Shown in pieces: positions 1-11,976 of a stretch of 64,000 nt of DNA (positions within the stretch are counted from its first letter, which is position 1; each line of letters begins with the position of its first letter). Source of the stretch: Sycobia sp. Sy_11 (taxonomy: Eukaryota > Arthropoda > Insecta > Hymenoptera > Epichrysomallidae); contig JACCIC010000035.1 in NCBI GenBank assembly GCA_018907035.1, positions 2,010,001 through 2,074,000 of the forward strand. Direction: 5' to 3'. Under the pieces are notes generated by a model, which saw only the letters and a list, made by a program, of their open reading frames with translations, made no database searches and was not told the DNA's origin. Both the position numbers and the translations under genes were made by a program.

Positions 1-310
1 GCCGCTACAGCGCGCCGCGGAGCATAAAGGAGAGGTGCGACCCATGGCGAACGCGCTTTAACGGACTTCATTTGTTTAACGGAATTGCGACAAGCGTGCT
101 CGGTTCGTCCGATTCTCATGGAATTTTTCCCCCCGATCAAAAATCTGCATAATACGTCTTAGATTCGATTCCCAGTATCTAAGTGTGGAACTGCCAACTT
201 CTCGGCACTAATTTCGCCAAAACGTACATCGGACGAAATAACATTCATTTTTGTCGCTAATGAATCCAATTGCCCGATTTCGGAATCTCGAGTAATTCTA
301 TGATTTAATT

Positions 311-330
311 AAAAAAAAAAAAAAAAAAAA
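311..330 (+). repeat. Poly(A) run
   Basis: Twenty consecutive A residues, with no retroposon sequence recognisable upstream. Confidence 0.9.
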
Positions 331-967
331 CCGCCGAAGCCTTTTCAAATTCGAGCGTTTGACGAGTACATCGCAGATCGCGGGGAAGTTTCAACACGTA
401 TACCGGCTACTTGTCTAATGGTTCTCGTTACGCGCGGCGCGCAAGAGTTTGATGACTTCTTCGTCAAGTTCTGTACGGAAATATGTTGACTATTATAAGC
501 TTGCGCAATGCGAACGGCCGACTGCGAAACGTTAAGGTTCGACTAAGTAAGTTTAAATATTATAATAATAATGGCGACTGCCTTCGGCTTAAGATATATG
601 TACAAATAAGCGAGAATTTAATTATTTTCAAATCGCGAGTAAATGACGGCGTTATAATTAGACGATTTTAATTCGTTCAAAACTCGTCATAGGACAGATA
701 ATGGATAACTTTGGCTCTGTCTGCCGTTGGCAATAACGAACCGTTGGCAATACTATATAAGTATACTCATTCGTACCATAACCTAACAATTTTATAAATA
801 TTAAGTGAACGTATATTAAGCACATATTAGCCACTAAAATTTCCTTATTATAACTAAAACTGCATGCATCGATTTCTCGTATCTAGTTTATATCGAAAAA
901 CAATTTGCCATGGATTTCGTACAGTCTAAATATCTGATGACAAAGAAAAAAAATAATATTCTTTATA

Positions 968-970
<3 letters not shown>

Positions 971-1000
<30 letters not shown>
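971..1000. repeat. TG microsatellite
   Basis: Fifteen uninterrupted TG units. Confidence 0.95.
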
Positions 1001-1003
<3 letters not shown>

Positions 1004-1118
1004 CACTTTCTTGACCAATGCTTTAATCGTTCCACATCGAACATAGACGTATGTACATGCTCGAGTAATATAATTTCGAGAAAAAACCAGGGTGATTGTG
1101 ACGTTTCTGGGTTATCAG

Positions 1119-1192
1119 ATTTCGACGAGTCTCTTTACGGTCTAGATCGCCCGACCCTGGACCGTGGTGCCGGGCATGAAACATATATAGAT
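1119..1192 (+). CDS. Possible upstream exon of the RhoGEF gene
   Basis: This 74-nt segment lies between tttctgggttatcag and the consensus donor gtaagtat. Only one frame is open across it and reads FDESLYGLDRPTLDRGAGHE followed by TYID, a balanced protein-like composition. It would take one base from an earlier exon and end in phase 0, which is the phase exon A needs. Against it, the polypyrimidine tract is poor, only about half of its codons end in G or C (unlike exons B and D), and the intron to exon A would be 10.8 kb. Chance open frames of 24 codons are common. Confidence 0.3.
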
Positions 1193-1230
1193 GTAAGTAT
1201 AAAAGCCAGCAACGGTAGCGCGTCGCTTCG

Positions 1231-1342
1231 TTATATGTATGAATGTATGTATGGATGTAAGTATGTGTGTATGTGTATGTGTATGTATGTATGTATGTAT
1301 GTATGTATGTATGTATGTATGTATGTATGTATGTATGTATAC
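1231..1342. repeat. ATGT tetranucleotide microsatellite
   Basis: About 110 bp of ATGT-type repeat, imperfect on the left and perfect on the right. Both strands stay open through it, which creates false Tyr-Val-Cys-Met and Thr-Tyr-Ile-His frames. Confidence 0.95.
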
Positions 1343-1406
1343 ATAAGATTAGACAGTCTCGTTGCACTTACCCAGCGGAAATCCATGGGGCTTATTCGGG
1401 GCCAGA

Positions 1407-1438
1407 GGGGAGGGGGGTAAAAAGGAGGGGGAAGGGGG
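1407..1438 (+). repeat. G-run cluster, G-quadruplex motif
   Basis: Four G runs of 4, 6, 5 and 5 residues with loops of 1, 9 and 2 nt. Confidence 0.6.
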
Positions 1439-1623
1439 TATCCCCAGGACTCCAGCTATTTTTCACGAGCGACGCGGCCCTTAAATGAGCAATCCAAGAC
1501 GTCGTTTTCTCTCTAACTCTCTTACCAGTCACTTCTGCGTTTACGCATAATTACGGGCTTTCTACGGTAATTTAGTTTGAGCAATCCCGAAAACTGCCTC
1601 ATGTGACGACATTTACTCAAACT

Positions 1624-1625
<2 letters not shown>

Positions 1626-1671
<46 letters not shown>
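1626..1671. repeat. TA microsatellite
   Basis: About 46 bp of uninterrupted TA. Confidence 0.95.
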
Positions 1672-1675
<4 letters not shown>

Positions 1676-2165
1676 ACTTGCTATATATATACAGCCAACG
1701 ATTTGTCTAACGATCGCGTTTCGCGAAACGTCGGCCGGATTTCACTCCCTCGGGCTATTTTCCATTGCGCGATAAGCGCGTCATCAGGCCGAAATCGCTT
1801 TGCTTACACGGATGAGCGCCCGCGCCATTGTCTCCTTCTCGCCCATCAGTTTGGATGGAAGCGCGTCTGTTGCGCGCCTCCGTGATACACGCGCGCCCGC
1901 GCGTACGGCCGAAGGCCGATAAAGCAGAGTCAACGTACTTTGTAATCGTGCGATTCTTTTTCACCTCTTTCCCTCCGCCTCCTCGCGCGGTTATTACAAA
2001 ACCGTATAATATACTTAATCGGTGCGTTTTATTCGGAAAGTTCACGGGTTGATGTATTGTGTCAAAATAATTATTATGCACGCATAATACCCGCTCGTCC
2101 CGCGGTGTGAGAACGGTGGAGAGCCTTTAAAGTCGACATTATACGTTTCCTTAATAAATTGAATC

Positions 2166-2186
2166 TTTTTTTTTTTTTTTTTTTTT
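2166..2186. repeat. Poly(T) run
   Basis: About 21 consecutive T residues. Confidence 0.9.
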
Positions 2187-2649
2187 AACGACGGCACTAA
2201 AGCAAAATAAAGAGGTATTATATAGAGGAAAAAAAAAACAATAATTTTAGCATTGGTTTAACGATTCTTATAATTTGCAATAATGTTGTCGGGCTTTCGT
2301 ATAAAAATACTCCTGTCGTCGCTCCGAGCTTATCAATTGAAAACGGCTTCGTTATCAGTTCAATAAAGCAGCTCTCTTTATTAATGATATATATATATAT
2401 ATGTGCGTAAGCAAAGATGACAATAGCCAGTCGGATCGAATGAAATGAGCTTAATCGCGTGCGTCCGCGACTTGTCAATTGTCAATGATCGGCTGTGCCA
2501 TGTGCGTTAGAGGGCGGCATACGCGCGATTGCGTCTCACGGGAGCGGTATACGCCTTCTCGACCTGTACGCAATGCAAAATCATAACGAGAACCGGATTG
2601 ATTACGTTTGCGCAAAATCCGACTGTCTGCATTATTTCCATTTGACGGG

Positions 2650-2685
2650 AAGAAGAAGAAGAAGAAGAGGAAGAAGAAGAAGAAA
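2650..2685. repeat. AAG trinucleotide microsatellite
   Basis: About 36 bp of nearly perfect AAG repeat, all purine on the + strand. Confidence 0.9.
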
Positions 2686-2828
2686 AGCGATTCCACGCGC
2701 ATACGCGCATTATAAGTATACGTGGAATAAGCCGCTTGGATAATAATTTTTGGCTTTATCTCATTATTTTTCCTCTCCTCTATTGTATCGTATCCACGCC
2801 TCTTCCGAGCACTAATATACCCGTGGCG

Positions 2829-2882
2829 TTTGTGTGTGTGTGTGTGTGTGTATATGTATATATATATATATGTATGTACATA
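2829..2882. repeat. Compound TG/TA microsatellite
   Basis: A TG block passes into TA and TACA units. Confidence 0.9.
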
Positions 2883-3700
2883 CACATGTAACGTGCCCGA
2901 GCATGAAAAATGCCCGATGCAGAGGAAAATATATATTCTCCTCTTTAATTTATACACGAAATTTCAACGCGCTGATTAGCGATGCATCGTATTATTACAC
3001 ACACATACACACACACACACGTACGCACACCACGAATTCCAGAACTATTAATTGCCTTAAAGTGGAAATAAATATTGCTTTATTATGCATCTCGAGAGAC
3101 TGCGTATAGTATGCTGAAACGAAAGTTTTTTCTTCTTTTTTCTTTTTTTCTGTTGCGCCGTTGTATCCTTTGGGACATAAATGAGCTCTCTAACATGTTT
3201 TGCAGTAATAAAAAGGATTCTAACATTACGCTTACATAGTTTATGCGCGTAATATAAATAAATAATATTTTATAGAGTTTGATCGTGCTTCGATTTTTTC
3301 AACTCCTGTAAGATAAAGGAAACTCTTTATAACGCGCGATAATTAAAATAATTTTGTCCTTTAATGCAATAAACTTATATTTTAATTGTGCATTATTCCT
3401 CGGATAGCGTATAGTCGTTATATAACGCGTCAAAGACAACGCTGGATAAAAAATGGCATAATTAAGTCGTTCGGAAAATATATCCAAGAATTGTCGGGGC
3501 GCTAGGTGGGCGTGGAAAAAAACGTCAAAAAGGAGGTTAGCGTAGAAAAAGCAGAATCCGTAAGGCGAGAGAAAAAAGTGCGAGCAGGCAGGAGGGAGTA
3601 TTAATCAGCGGTATACAGAGTGTATATAGGGAACGATTGACATCGACTGTTTTGTTCGACGGCCGGAACGGCACTGCTCGCGCAACCGCGGAACGGCATG

Positions 3701-3706
<6 letters not shown>

Positions 3707-3762
<56 letters not shown>
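3707..3762. repeat. TA microsatellite
   Basis: About 56 bp of TA. Tyr-Ile frames through it on both strands are artefacts. Confidence 0.95.
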
Positions 3763-3767
<5 letters not shown>

Positions 3768-4180
3768 GCCGCTGGATCAGCTCTTCCGTCCTCCGCGGGC
3801 ATCGGCAGCACTGTGGCGGGCTCTTCCCGTCGCGGCGAGGCGTATACGGGCGCTGATCGGTGTATAACGACGCTTCATTGTCCCGTAATGAGACTGGGAG
3901 GGGCAGGATGCTCCTCTCCGCCGAGCAGGCCTGCGCGCGGCGATGCGCGCGCGCGCGCACATTCACGGCGCGGCGGTTCGTGCATCTATGTATAAATAAA
4001 TATTAGCCGCGCGTCGGGAAGATCGGTATATGGAAGGAGCATATGAGAGGCGGGAGGGGTGGTGTAGAGGCGGCAGTCATGGAAGAGGAGAGAAACTACC
4101 GATCTTTATCCATTGGGATTATTGCGTTACCGCGCGTCGCTTCTTCCGAGCTTATTATTCTCTATGTATATATGTATGTG

Positions 4181-4186
<6 letters not shown>

Positions 4187-4225
<39 letters not shown>
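4187..4225. repeat. TA microsatellite
   Basis: About 39 bp of TA after a short TATG-type run. Confidence 0.95.
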
Positions 4226-4228
<3 letters not shown>

Positions 4229-4336
4229 ACGCGATTGCGTTTATAGATGACTCACAGCCGGAGTATTACAATCTTATGGTGCGCGGGGACACGGGTAAGA
4301 TGAGGCATTTTTACCATTTTTTACAGACTCCCGCGA

Positions 4337-4370
<34 letters not shown>

Positions 4371-5665
4371 TTATTTATACGCGCGCCCATTGTCAGCGAG
4401 ATGGGAGAAAGTTGCTTTTGGCGCGATTAGTTACTTACAGGATGAAACGTCCCGTCTGCGCGGATTACTTAATCCCTGCATTGTTCAAGTTTTTTTTTTT
4501 TAAATAAAATACAAGATTTCTTTGCGTCTATTCTTACATAGACGCGCATTTGTCTTGCTCAAAACTATTTTCGAAATAATCGGGCTCGATTGATTTTTGT
4601 ACTTTATTGGATAGCGTTGGTATATTGTTGCTCGAGGCTTAAAAGGATGTTTCTCAAATGTGTCCCCCCACCCTGTTTAGATGAAACTTTGGCACTGGTA
4701 TACGCCCCGCGATCAATTCAGTATCGAGTAAAAATAACGCTTTGTAAAGTAAGCGAGGCAGTGATTTGCAATTGAGACGGGTAATACGAATGATAAAATT
4801 CGCCTGGCTTTAATCGAATGCATCGATGACTTCATCGGGTTGCGCAAATTGTCAAAGTAGCAATGACATTCACTGTAGAATTCACTGTTCGTAATTTACG
4901 TCCTGGACCGAAGAAACGGTACGGCCATTGGAAGAGTATTTTGAATTTTTGCCTCTCCAATTATAAGCCCATCGTCCTTCCTCCGACTATTTGTGCGTTA
5001 ATTTTTTTTTTCTTTCTTAAATCTCCGACGCCGCAGTCTTTCATCAAAGACGAAGATCATTGGTTTTGATGTTTAAATGACGCTGCAGTGGCACGTCAGC
5101 GATGAGGCTGAGGAAGACGACGGGCCCGCGCGCCTAATGTGGCACTATTAAGCTCGAATTGGAGATTGTTAAATGTACAAAGGAGAGGGAGCCTTCGTTT
5201 GCGAAGGACGGATTTAATAAGAATACATATTAAGGCCCCCCTTTAAAATGAACGATCGTAAACGGCCCTGATGAATATCACGACGTCTTCGAAGAGTCTT
5301 AAAAAAAAATAAGCTATAATCAAATTGTTGTTAAAGAAGCGATATTTTATTATAACAATCAGGAAATGCAAACCTGCATTTTATTTTGATGGGTAGACGA
5401 TTTTTTAGTAATAGTTCAACGACAAATTATAGTGAATATGCATTTTTGCGTTTATGAGTGAGGTATCGGTGTATACGCTGAGCTGAGTAATAAGTTACTT
5501 TTCTGTCGTTAAAAAAATCCTGATAAGAGCATCTAATATTGAGCTTTCTTAATGCACTGTAAATTTCCTGTATAATGCACTTAATGCACCGAATAATATT
5601 TTATACCACGCAAGCCAAAGCCCTGGACAACCGATTTCAAAGATAAACTTTTTATTATAAATATA

Positions 5666-5668
<3 letters not shown>

Positions 5669-5706
<38 letters not shown>
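5669..5706. repeat. TA microsatellite
   Basis: About 38 bp of TA. Confidence 0.95.
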
Positions 5707-5711
<5 letters not shown>

Positions 5712-5915
5712 ATTCTTTCAGTTATATATGTATAACAAAAACAAATATGAAAGAGGCAGAAAATTATAAAACCAATATTTGAAGGGTCAATATGCAGAGC
5801 GGCAAAGTCGAGCGCAAATAAGAGGACTGCGGAATAAATTATTTTATGCGAAAAATCAATGGCCTATAATAGGAATGTGTCGAAAAAAAGGATTGGCGGC
5901 AGCTGCACCTATACC

Positions 5916-5916
<1 letters not shown>

Positions 5917-5955
<39 letters not shown>
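5917..5955. repeat. TA microsatellite
   Basis: About 39 bp of TA. Confidence 0.95.
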
Positions 5956-5960
<5 letters not shown>

Positions 5961-6284
5961 GGATACGCGACGATCGGCGACGTTGTGGCGAGACGCGGGA
6001 AAAGTGAACGCGGCGGACGGGGGGGGGAGGGTTAGCCCGAGACTCGCTATTGAACCTGCGCGCGAATGTGTAGCAAAGCGACGAGACGCTGAGGGGCGGG
6101 GTGGGATGGAAGGAAGCGTTGGACGAGGGGGAGGAAGAGGAGCATAAGAGGTGGAGGAGGAGGAGGAGGATGTAGAGGCGATAATATCGCGAAAAACCGG
6201 TATAATTATGCAATTTAGATTCAGTCTTGAGATATTCCGGTTTGGCTCATATTATATTAAAAGCAAGAGTGGACAACGCGCATA

Positions 6285-6287
<3 letters not shown>

Positions 6288-6342
<55 letters not shown>
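6288..6342. repeat. TA microsatellite
   Basis: About 55 bp of TA, 50 bp upstream of the palindrome cluster. Confidence 0.95.
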
Positions 6343-6345
<3 letters not shown>

Positions 6346-6390
6346 ATATAGATATTCTGCCATACTGACGGTACACCAGTTTTCATCCAG

Positions 6391-6534
6391 GACTATAATG
6401 CGTATATATATTCATTGAAGCGCTGCTTCATTCACGCATTATATGCAGTCTCCCGGGCGCGGACTATATAAAGACTCGTCGGTACGACGGGTGCGCACGT
6501 ACCTGTAATATCATCGAGCGGCTCAGCCGCCTCG
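6391..6534. promoter_or_regulatory. Cluster of short palindromes around a TATA-like box
   Basis: Within 144 nt there is an ATAATGCGT/ACGCATTAT inverted repeat (6395-6403 and 6434-6442) enclosing a TGAAGC-GCT-GCTTCA hairpin. It is followed by TATATAAA (6465-6472), CGTCG-GTA-CGACG (6477-6489), the palindrome GTGCGCAC (6491-6498) and GCGGC-TCA-GCCGC (6518-6530). This could be a promoter or enhancer, but no downstream coding exon was found, so the function is inferred only from structure. Confidence 0.25.
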
Positions 6535-6763
6535 CGCATTATATACGATACATAGAGGAAACTCGTGAGCTCGGCTGGCGGAGGGATCGTCGCAGCCGCG
6601 CTGCTCGAGCCTAAGAATTATAATTCGGAGCTTTGGTTTTTTTTTTTGTCTTCTTCAAAATTTGCGCGGCTTTTTACACTGCACGCGTCATCCGTGGGGC
6701 GATTATTGCTCGCTTCTACACGGATTATACCGTCGGATTTATATTTATTACTAATATTATAAT

Positions 6764-6767
<4 letters not shown>

Positions 6768-6848
<81 letters not shown>
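6768..6848. repeat. Compound TA/GA microsatellite
   Basis: About 44 bp of TA followed, after a short spacer, by about 32 bp of GA. Confidence 0.95.
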
Positions 6849-6850
<2 letters not shown>

Positions 6851-7595
6851 CGTTTATTGCGCCGTGAACGGTCACTTTGTAAGAGTGCATTATAATTGTT
6901 TCGCCTGAATTGCTATACTTTGGCCGTCACTCTCTGTCGCTCGCTCTTTCTCTCTTTTCTTCCTCGACATCGCTTGTTTTTTTTTTTTGACAGGCAATCG
7001 TAAATTTTTACGCGACGGCTCTGTGGGTGTTAATCATTTTTTTTTTTTTTAAAGTCTCATTAATGTCATTTCACATTCTCCTAAAATGAGCGTATGGGAT
7101 AGAGATTATACACTTACAACGATGTGTACGACACTTTTTATCAAGGAGTAAAGTTGCGCTATTAATTTTGTGCTTACGCCAGAAATCACATAATCTGAGA
7201 GCAGTATATTATTTAGCTCGTTATTATTAATAACGTATATGTTTATGGACATTACGAAGTGAAATTTTTACATTTTTACGGTAAACGCAAAGTCGCTCTA
7301 TTCATTGTGCGTAATAATACATACATAGATATATAGATAGGTATATATGTATGCATGCATGTATACACGGATGAATCGGCTTATCGACCTTGTCGCGATA
7401 AGATTTAGCGCGGTAAAGCGTAAATATATGTACAGATCGTTTTTTACCTTGACAAACTCTATGACGCAGAATCGAGCTATCGAAAAAGAAAAGGAGAAGA
7501 AGAATAAAAAAACTACAAGTACGTAAAAAATATTACGATCTCTTTAACCAGACAGAAAAGGACGTACTAAAGCGAAGAAAGTCGAGGAGCGATTA

Positions 7596-7600
<5 letters not shown>

Positions 7601-7655
<55 letters not shown>
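7601..7655. repeat. TA microsatellite
   Basis: About 55 bp of TA. Confidence 0.95.
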
Positions 7656-7657
<2 letters not shown>

Positions 7658-8037
7658 TACCTATAGAGTCGCCCGCAGCTACCGTACAGTTTTTAAATAT
7701 ATAGCGCGTCTAGAAAATCTATTCTAAGAACGCATTGTTATAGAGCGCGCACTTTCGCTATATATTATGTTCCGCGGTGCGGGTGCAGCGCGCGCGGCGG
7801 CGGCGGCGGCGGCAACGGCAGCAACGCTTCGGCGGATGCGGCGCGGCTCGCGTTGGCTCGCGCACATATTTATATATACACACATATCTATAGTCCGGCA
7901 GTAAGTTAAAGGGCTATATAAATTTTCGCTCGCGCCCTGTCTTCTCATCCTATTCTTCTTCGTGGTTTCTCCTCCCCGACCGCTTCCACTTCGTCATCCG
8001 ACGAAAACAATGGTCGATCTCTCCGATAATTAGCTCT

Positions 8038-8040
<3 letters not shown>

Positions 8041-8091
<51 letters not shown>
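8041..8091. repeat. TA microsatellite
   Basis: About 51 bp of TA. Confidence 0.95.
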
Positions 8092-8094
<3 letters not shown>

Positions 8095-9461
8095 CGCGCA
8101 CTCTCGTTGCCTCATCTTCTGCCACCGGAATTCTCGTTCCGCCGATATACACGACTCGTCCTGGCGACTTCGATCCGCTATTGAAAAACCTATTGGAGGC
8201 GTAAAGTAAATGCGTGCAGAGAGTGATGACTTTTCGCTCTTTCGTAATGCCAAATTCGTATTGCCAAATGAAAATTTTTTCTTTACGCATACATTAGGGA
8301 AACAGTTCTTCTCCCTCATTCGGATCTTATGTTCGCGCTCACGCTGTAATCGATTATACAAAAATTCTTATAAAACTTCGGTCATTATTTAACAGAAATA
8401 TCAGGCATAAACAGGTGTTCTCGTGTACTCGATAACATTTTTTATGTTCTAGTTTTACACTCGCTAACCAATATTTATAAATGCGCCACATGGGCGTTGA
8501 CAGATGCCGTGCGCGCGGCCGATAGGGATGGCATGATTGGGGATGATTCAGAAACCACCCTGGCCAAGGGCAATTGGACTTTTGAGTCTCAGAATGACCG
8601 TCGTAATGAATTCGAGGCTGCTCTATGGGCGGCGAGATTTTATGAATTTGTTGGCAATCGCTCGTTAGATTATGAAGAGATGAAGCGAGACGATATACGT
8701 GGGCTTAAAATCTCCCACGAGCGTCCGGTGTGGTCGAAAATACGGATCGTAAACCAAGGTTATATCGGCGTTTTTTTTTTTTTTTTTTTGCCGAACAAAG
8801 AGAACAAGAGCCCGCGACTCGCGTATTTTCGTCCGATACGCGTGTATTGTATTATTATTTTAAATCGTCCATCGATTCGCGACCTGGGTTCTTAGCTATT
8901 TTTCGTCAGTTTTTTTTTTTTTTGTTTCGTCATTTCAGGCTATATTTTCCCGTAAATTTAGTTTCGCTCGCGCTCTTTTCCGCCGCTTTTTGACAGAAAA
9001 ACAAGAAGAGGATTTATGCTTGACATGAATCGGTCGCAATCGTAACGGCGGAAATTGTTTGCAGGATAATTCAAGAGTGCCGGTCGCGAAGTTTTTTTTT
9101 TTTTTTTTTTTTGCAGCTTTAGACTAACATGTTCCGCCTGAATTTATGCGTAATGTATGCGCACACATTACTGATTTTTCGTCTAATTATATATAAGCAA
9201 TGAAAGTTTGGTACGTGATATTTTTATAATTTTTTTTTTTTCGAGTCGCTAGAAATTGCATTGTTTAGAATTAAGCAGCGGTAAAAGTCTAATGACAATT
9301 AAGACTTTTAATATTAAACGAACAAAATTATTGAGACGTCGGTTGCGTACATCGTAGCAGGATAATTAGGATAACGGAATCAATTGGTCAGATTGAATAA
9401 GAACTGCTGGATGAATGCATTGCTTTGGGAGCTCTTGTCGTCAACGGCGATTGTTTGATTT

Positions 9462-9488
9462 GAGCGCTCATTGCTCCGTTGGAGCAAT
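9462..9488. repeat. Adjacent palindrome and hairpin
   Basis: The palindrome GAGCGCTC (9462-9469) is directly followed by the 8-bp hairpin ATTGCTCC-GTT-GGAGCAAT (9470-9488). Confidence 0.7.
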
Positions 9489-10278
9489 CACTTTGATTCG
9501 CGCCATTATTATTAAATTTATCCCCGTCGTAAGCTCGTGAAGGAATAATCAAATATTATTTCGAGCATATAATTATGAAATATGCAGACACATGGCCGTA
9601 ATTATTGCAATTACACTATTATATAAATACGCTTCATAAATATTAATTTTCTTTTTCTTAGCTGTACTATTTGTGATCGAAATATGTAATAAAAATAGGT
9701 ATATATAATCCTTCAAATATATTTATTATTATCTCAGTAAAAAATATCTCAATATTATGATAATGTAAACTTAATTGCAATGAATTTCATTTACTCATCG
9801 ATCCATACATATAGCTACAATAAAGAAAAAAAGAGATTTGATTATTCGGTCTATATAAAAGATGACATATTTTCACGACTTTTGAATAAAATTCATATAT
9901 CGATAATGATTAAGGCTCGATGATTTTATCAATCTTCTCCCGATGGAACAAATAATTAAATAATTGAAGAATATAAATTAATGGCTACCCACTTCGTATT
10001 CGCATCAAAATCACATTTCTAACCCGAAACAGAACTTCACATTCCATTCTTCGAGCCGAACTAAGAATCCAAAGATATATATATATATACACTAAAATAC
10101 CTCCTGATTCGCAAGCCACGAGAGTCGAATCGAGTAATTACAGGACATTCTGTCCTGCGAATGCGGCTCTCGCGTGCATTCGGTGGAAGAGTATATGCCC
10201 GGGAGATTGGGTCGGCGGCCAAATTAATTTGGTCAAGAATGCCGGCTTCCCTTGCCTCGCTCGCACAAATTTATGTAC

Positions 10279-10281
<3 letters not shown>

Positions 10282-10333
<52 letters not shown>
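10282..10333. repeat. TA microsatellite
   Basis: About 52 bp of TA with TATACA units after it. Confidence 0.95.
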
Positions 10334-10339
<6 letters not shown>

Positions 10340-10430
10340 TATACACATATCTCTCAGACGAGACGTTGTCAGGTCGAGTTGCTCTTCATCTACGCAAGCA
10401 CTCGACTAGAAAAAAAATGGCGAGAAGGTT

Positions 10431-10457
10431 GGGGGGAGGGGGGGTTTGGGAAGAGGG
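10431..10457 (+). repeat. G-run cluster, G-quadruplex motif
   Basis: Runs of 6, 7, 3 and 3 G residues with short loops. Confidence 0.55.
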
Positions 10458-10656
10458 AGCTTTATCCTTGAAACGAGAACGAATACCCTCGGGATATGTG
10501 CCATTCTTTTGTTTTTATCCGCTCGGATGGCTTAATTACCCTCGCGCGCCGCCGCCGTTGTGTCTTTCGTCCGACTCGACGGCGTTCGTTTCCGAGCTCA
10601 ACGGGAATTATACCTGCAGCGAAACTTAAAATTACATATTACTGTAAATATCTATA

Positions 10657-10658
<2 letters not shown>

Positions 10659-10705
<47 letters not shown>
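10659..10705. repeat. TA microsatellite
   Basis: About 47 bp of TA. Confidence 0.95.
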
Positions 10706-10707
<2 letters not shown>

Positions 10708-11976
10708 TAAACGTACTGCCTCGTTATCTCCCTAAGCTGCTTATGGCACTTAGTTGAGCTTTCAATGAAAAATATTTAACCTTCGCATTTCTGTTGTACA
10801 GCTATTATAACTGCTTTATTACTTAACAAGACGACACTTTTAACTAGAGAAGTATGAATTCTGTAGGTGATAATGTAATATATATAGATGTTATAGATGT
10901 TAAAAATGTTATAATATTATTCATTAGAACTATAATACGTTATAAAAAATATTTTCTGCATTTATCAGGTAAATAATTTTTTTCATTTAGAAAAATATGT
11001 AGTTGGTACAATTAAAAAAAATTAGCTGGTATAAAATATTTGTATTCAGTGAATATAAATTAGAAATAGTATAGTTTTACAAGCATAGAAACAGTGTCTA
11101 ATTCTTCTAACATATACAAATTTCAACTCATTTATACGTTTTTAAATGATTTTGAGTCCGCACAGAGTAATAGATTTAAACTTAAACAGTATTTCTATTG
11201 TGCAGCTTTCTATTAAAACAATTGATTCCATTACTTTTATTTTGATCGTAATAGAAAAGAAATAAAGTGTTTTTTTCGCACAGCTCGTTTTAGTCTTTAA
11301 TACACCTTTAGGAAATTTCTTGATATATTATGATAATATTAAGAGTAATATATAAGCCAATAGTAAGATAGTTCATTAAATTGATTAAATTCTACAATTA
11401 ATTACATTCATATATTTATTTCAAAACGCTTTTCTATAACCCAAAATCCATTTATTGCCATATTTGTGTTTCATATAAAAGCCACGATTCCCTTTACGGA
11501 CCAACAATGAATAACCGATTTTTTCTTTCTTTTGTTTTTTTTTTTTTTTTGTAATCTTTGAAAAGACGAAGGCGTAAAAGGAGACATCTAATTCGAAAAT
11601 ACATTTTACTAAGTAACATTTTACAACGTGCCCTCCCGAGCCATTCTCTTTAATCTTGGGATCATAATCTCAGGCGGGAGAAAAAGCGAATTATTTGTAA
11701 ATTACACGGAGGGCTCGCCTCCGAAAAAGAAAGCAAACGAACGACGGCGATCCGGCCGTGCCAGCCGAAGCAAAGCAAAAGGAAAAGGCAAAAACGAAGG
11801 GGCGAACAAGCGGAAAAGAGCAGCGAGGCCGACTGCAGCGGGCGTCGCGCTCGCGTCCCCTGCCCCCCTCCCCGCCCCCCCACTCACCGACCCCCTCTGC
11901 CAACCCACCCCCTGTGCGCGCGAGCGCGGGAGAGAATACCCGGCACCATAAAGACGGGAGGAAATTTTTGTTTCAG

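Larger units (their letters stand above)
1..11976. other. Upstream or intronic DNA before exon A, no confident gene
   Basis: Nearly 12 kb of AT-rich sequence with many microsatellites and poly(T) or poly(A) runs. Contents worth noting are the possible exon at 1119-1192, a G-rich run at 1407-1438, the palindrome cluster at 6391-6534, an open frame at 8374-8895 and a G-rich run at 10431-10457. From about 9,300 to 11,600 the sequence is AT-rich and mostly featureless apart from TA tracts. Whether this is intron or intergenic depends on where the RhoGEF gene starts, which I cannot see. Confidence 0.6.

Noticed and set aside
3601..3966. Open frames with long Tyr-Ile runs (also at many other TA tracts)
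   Set aside because: TA repeats have no stop in the Tyr-Ile frames on either strand, so these are artefacts of the microsatellites.
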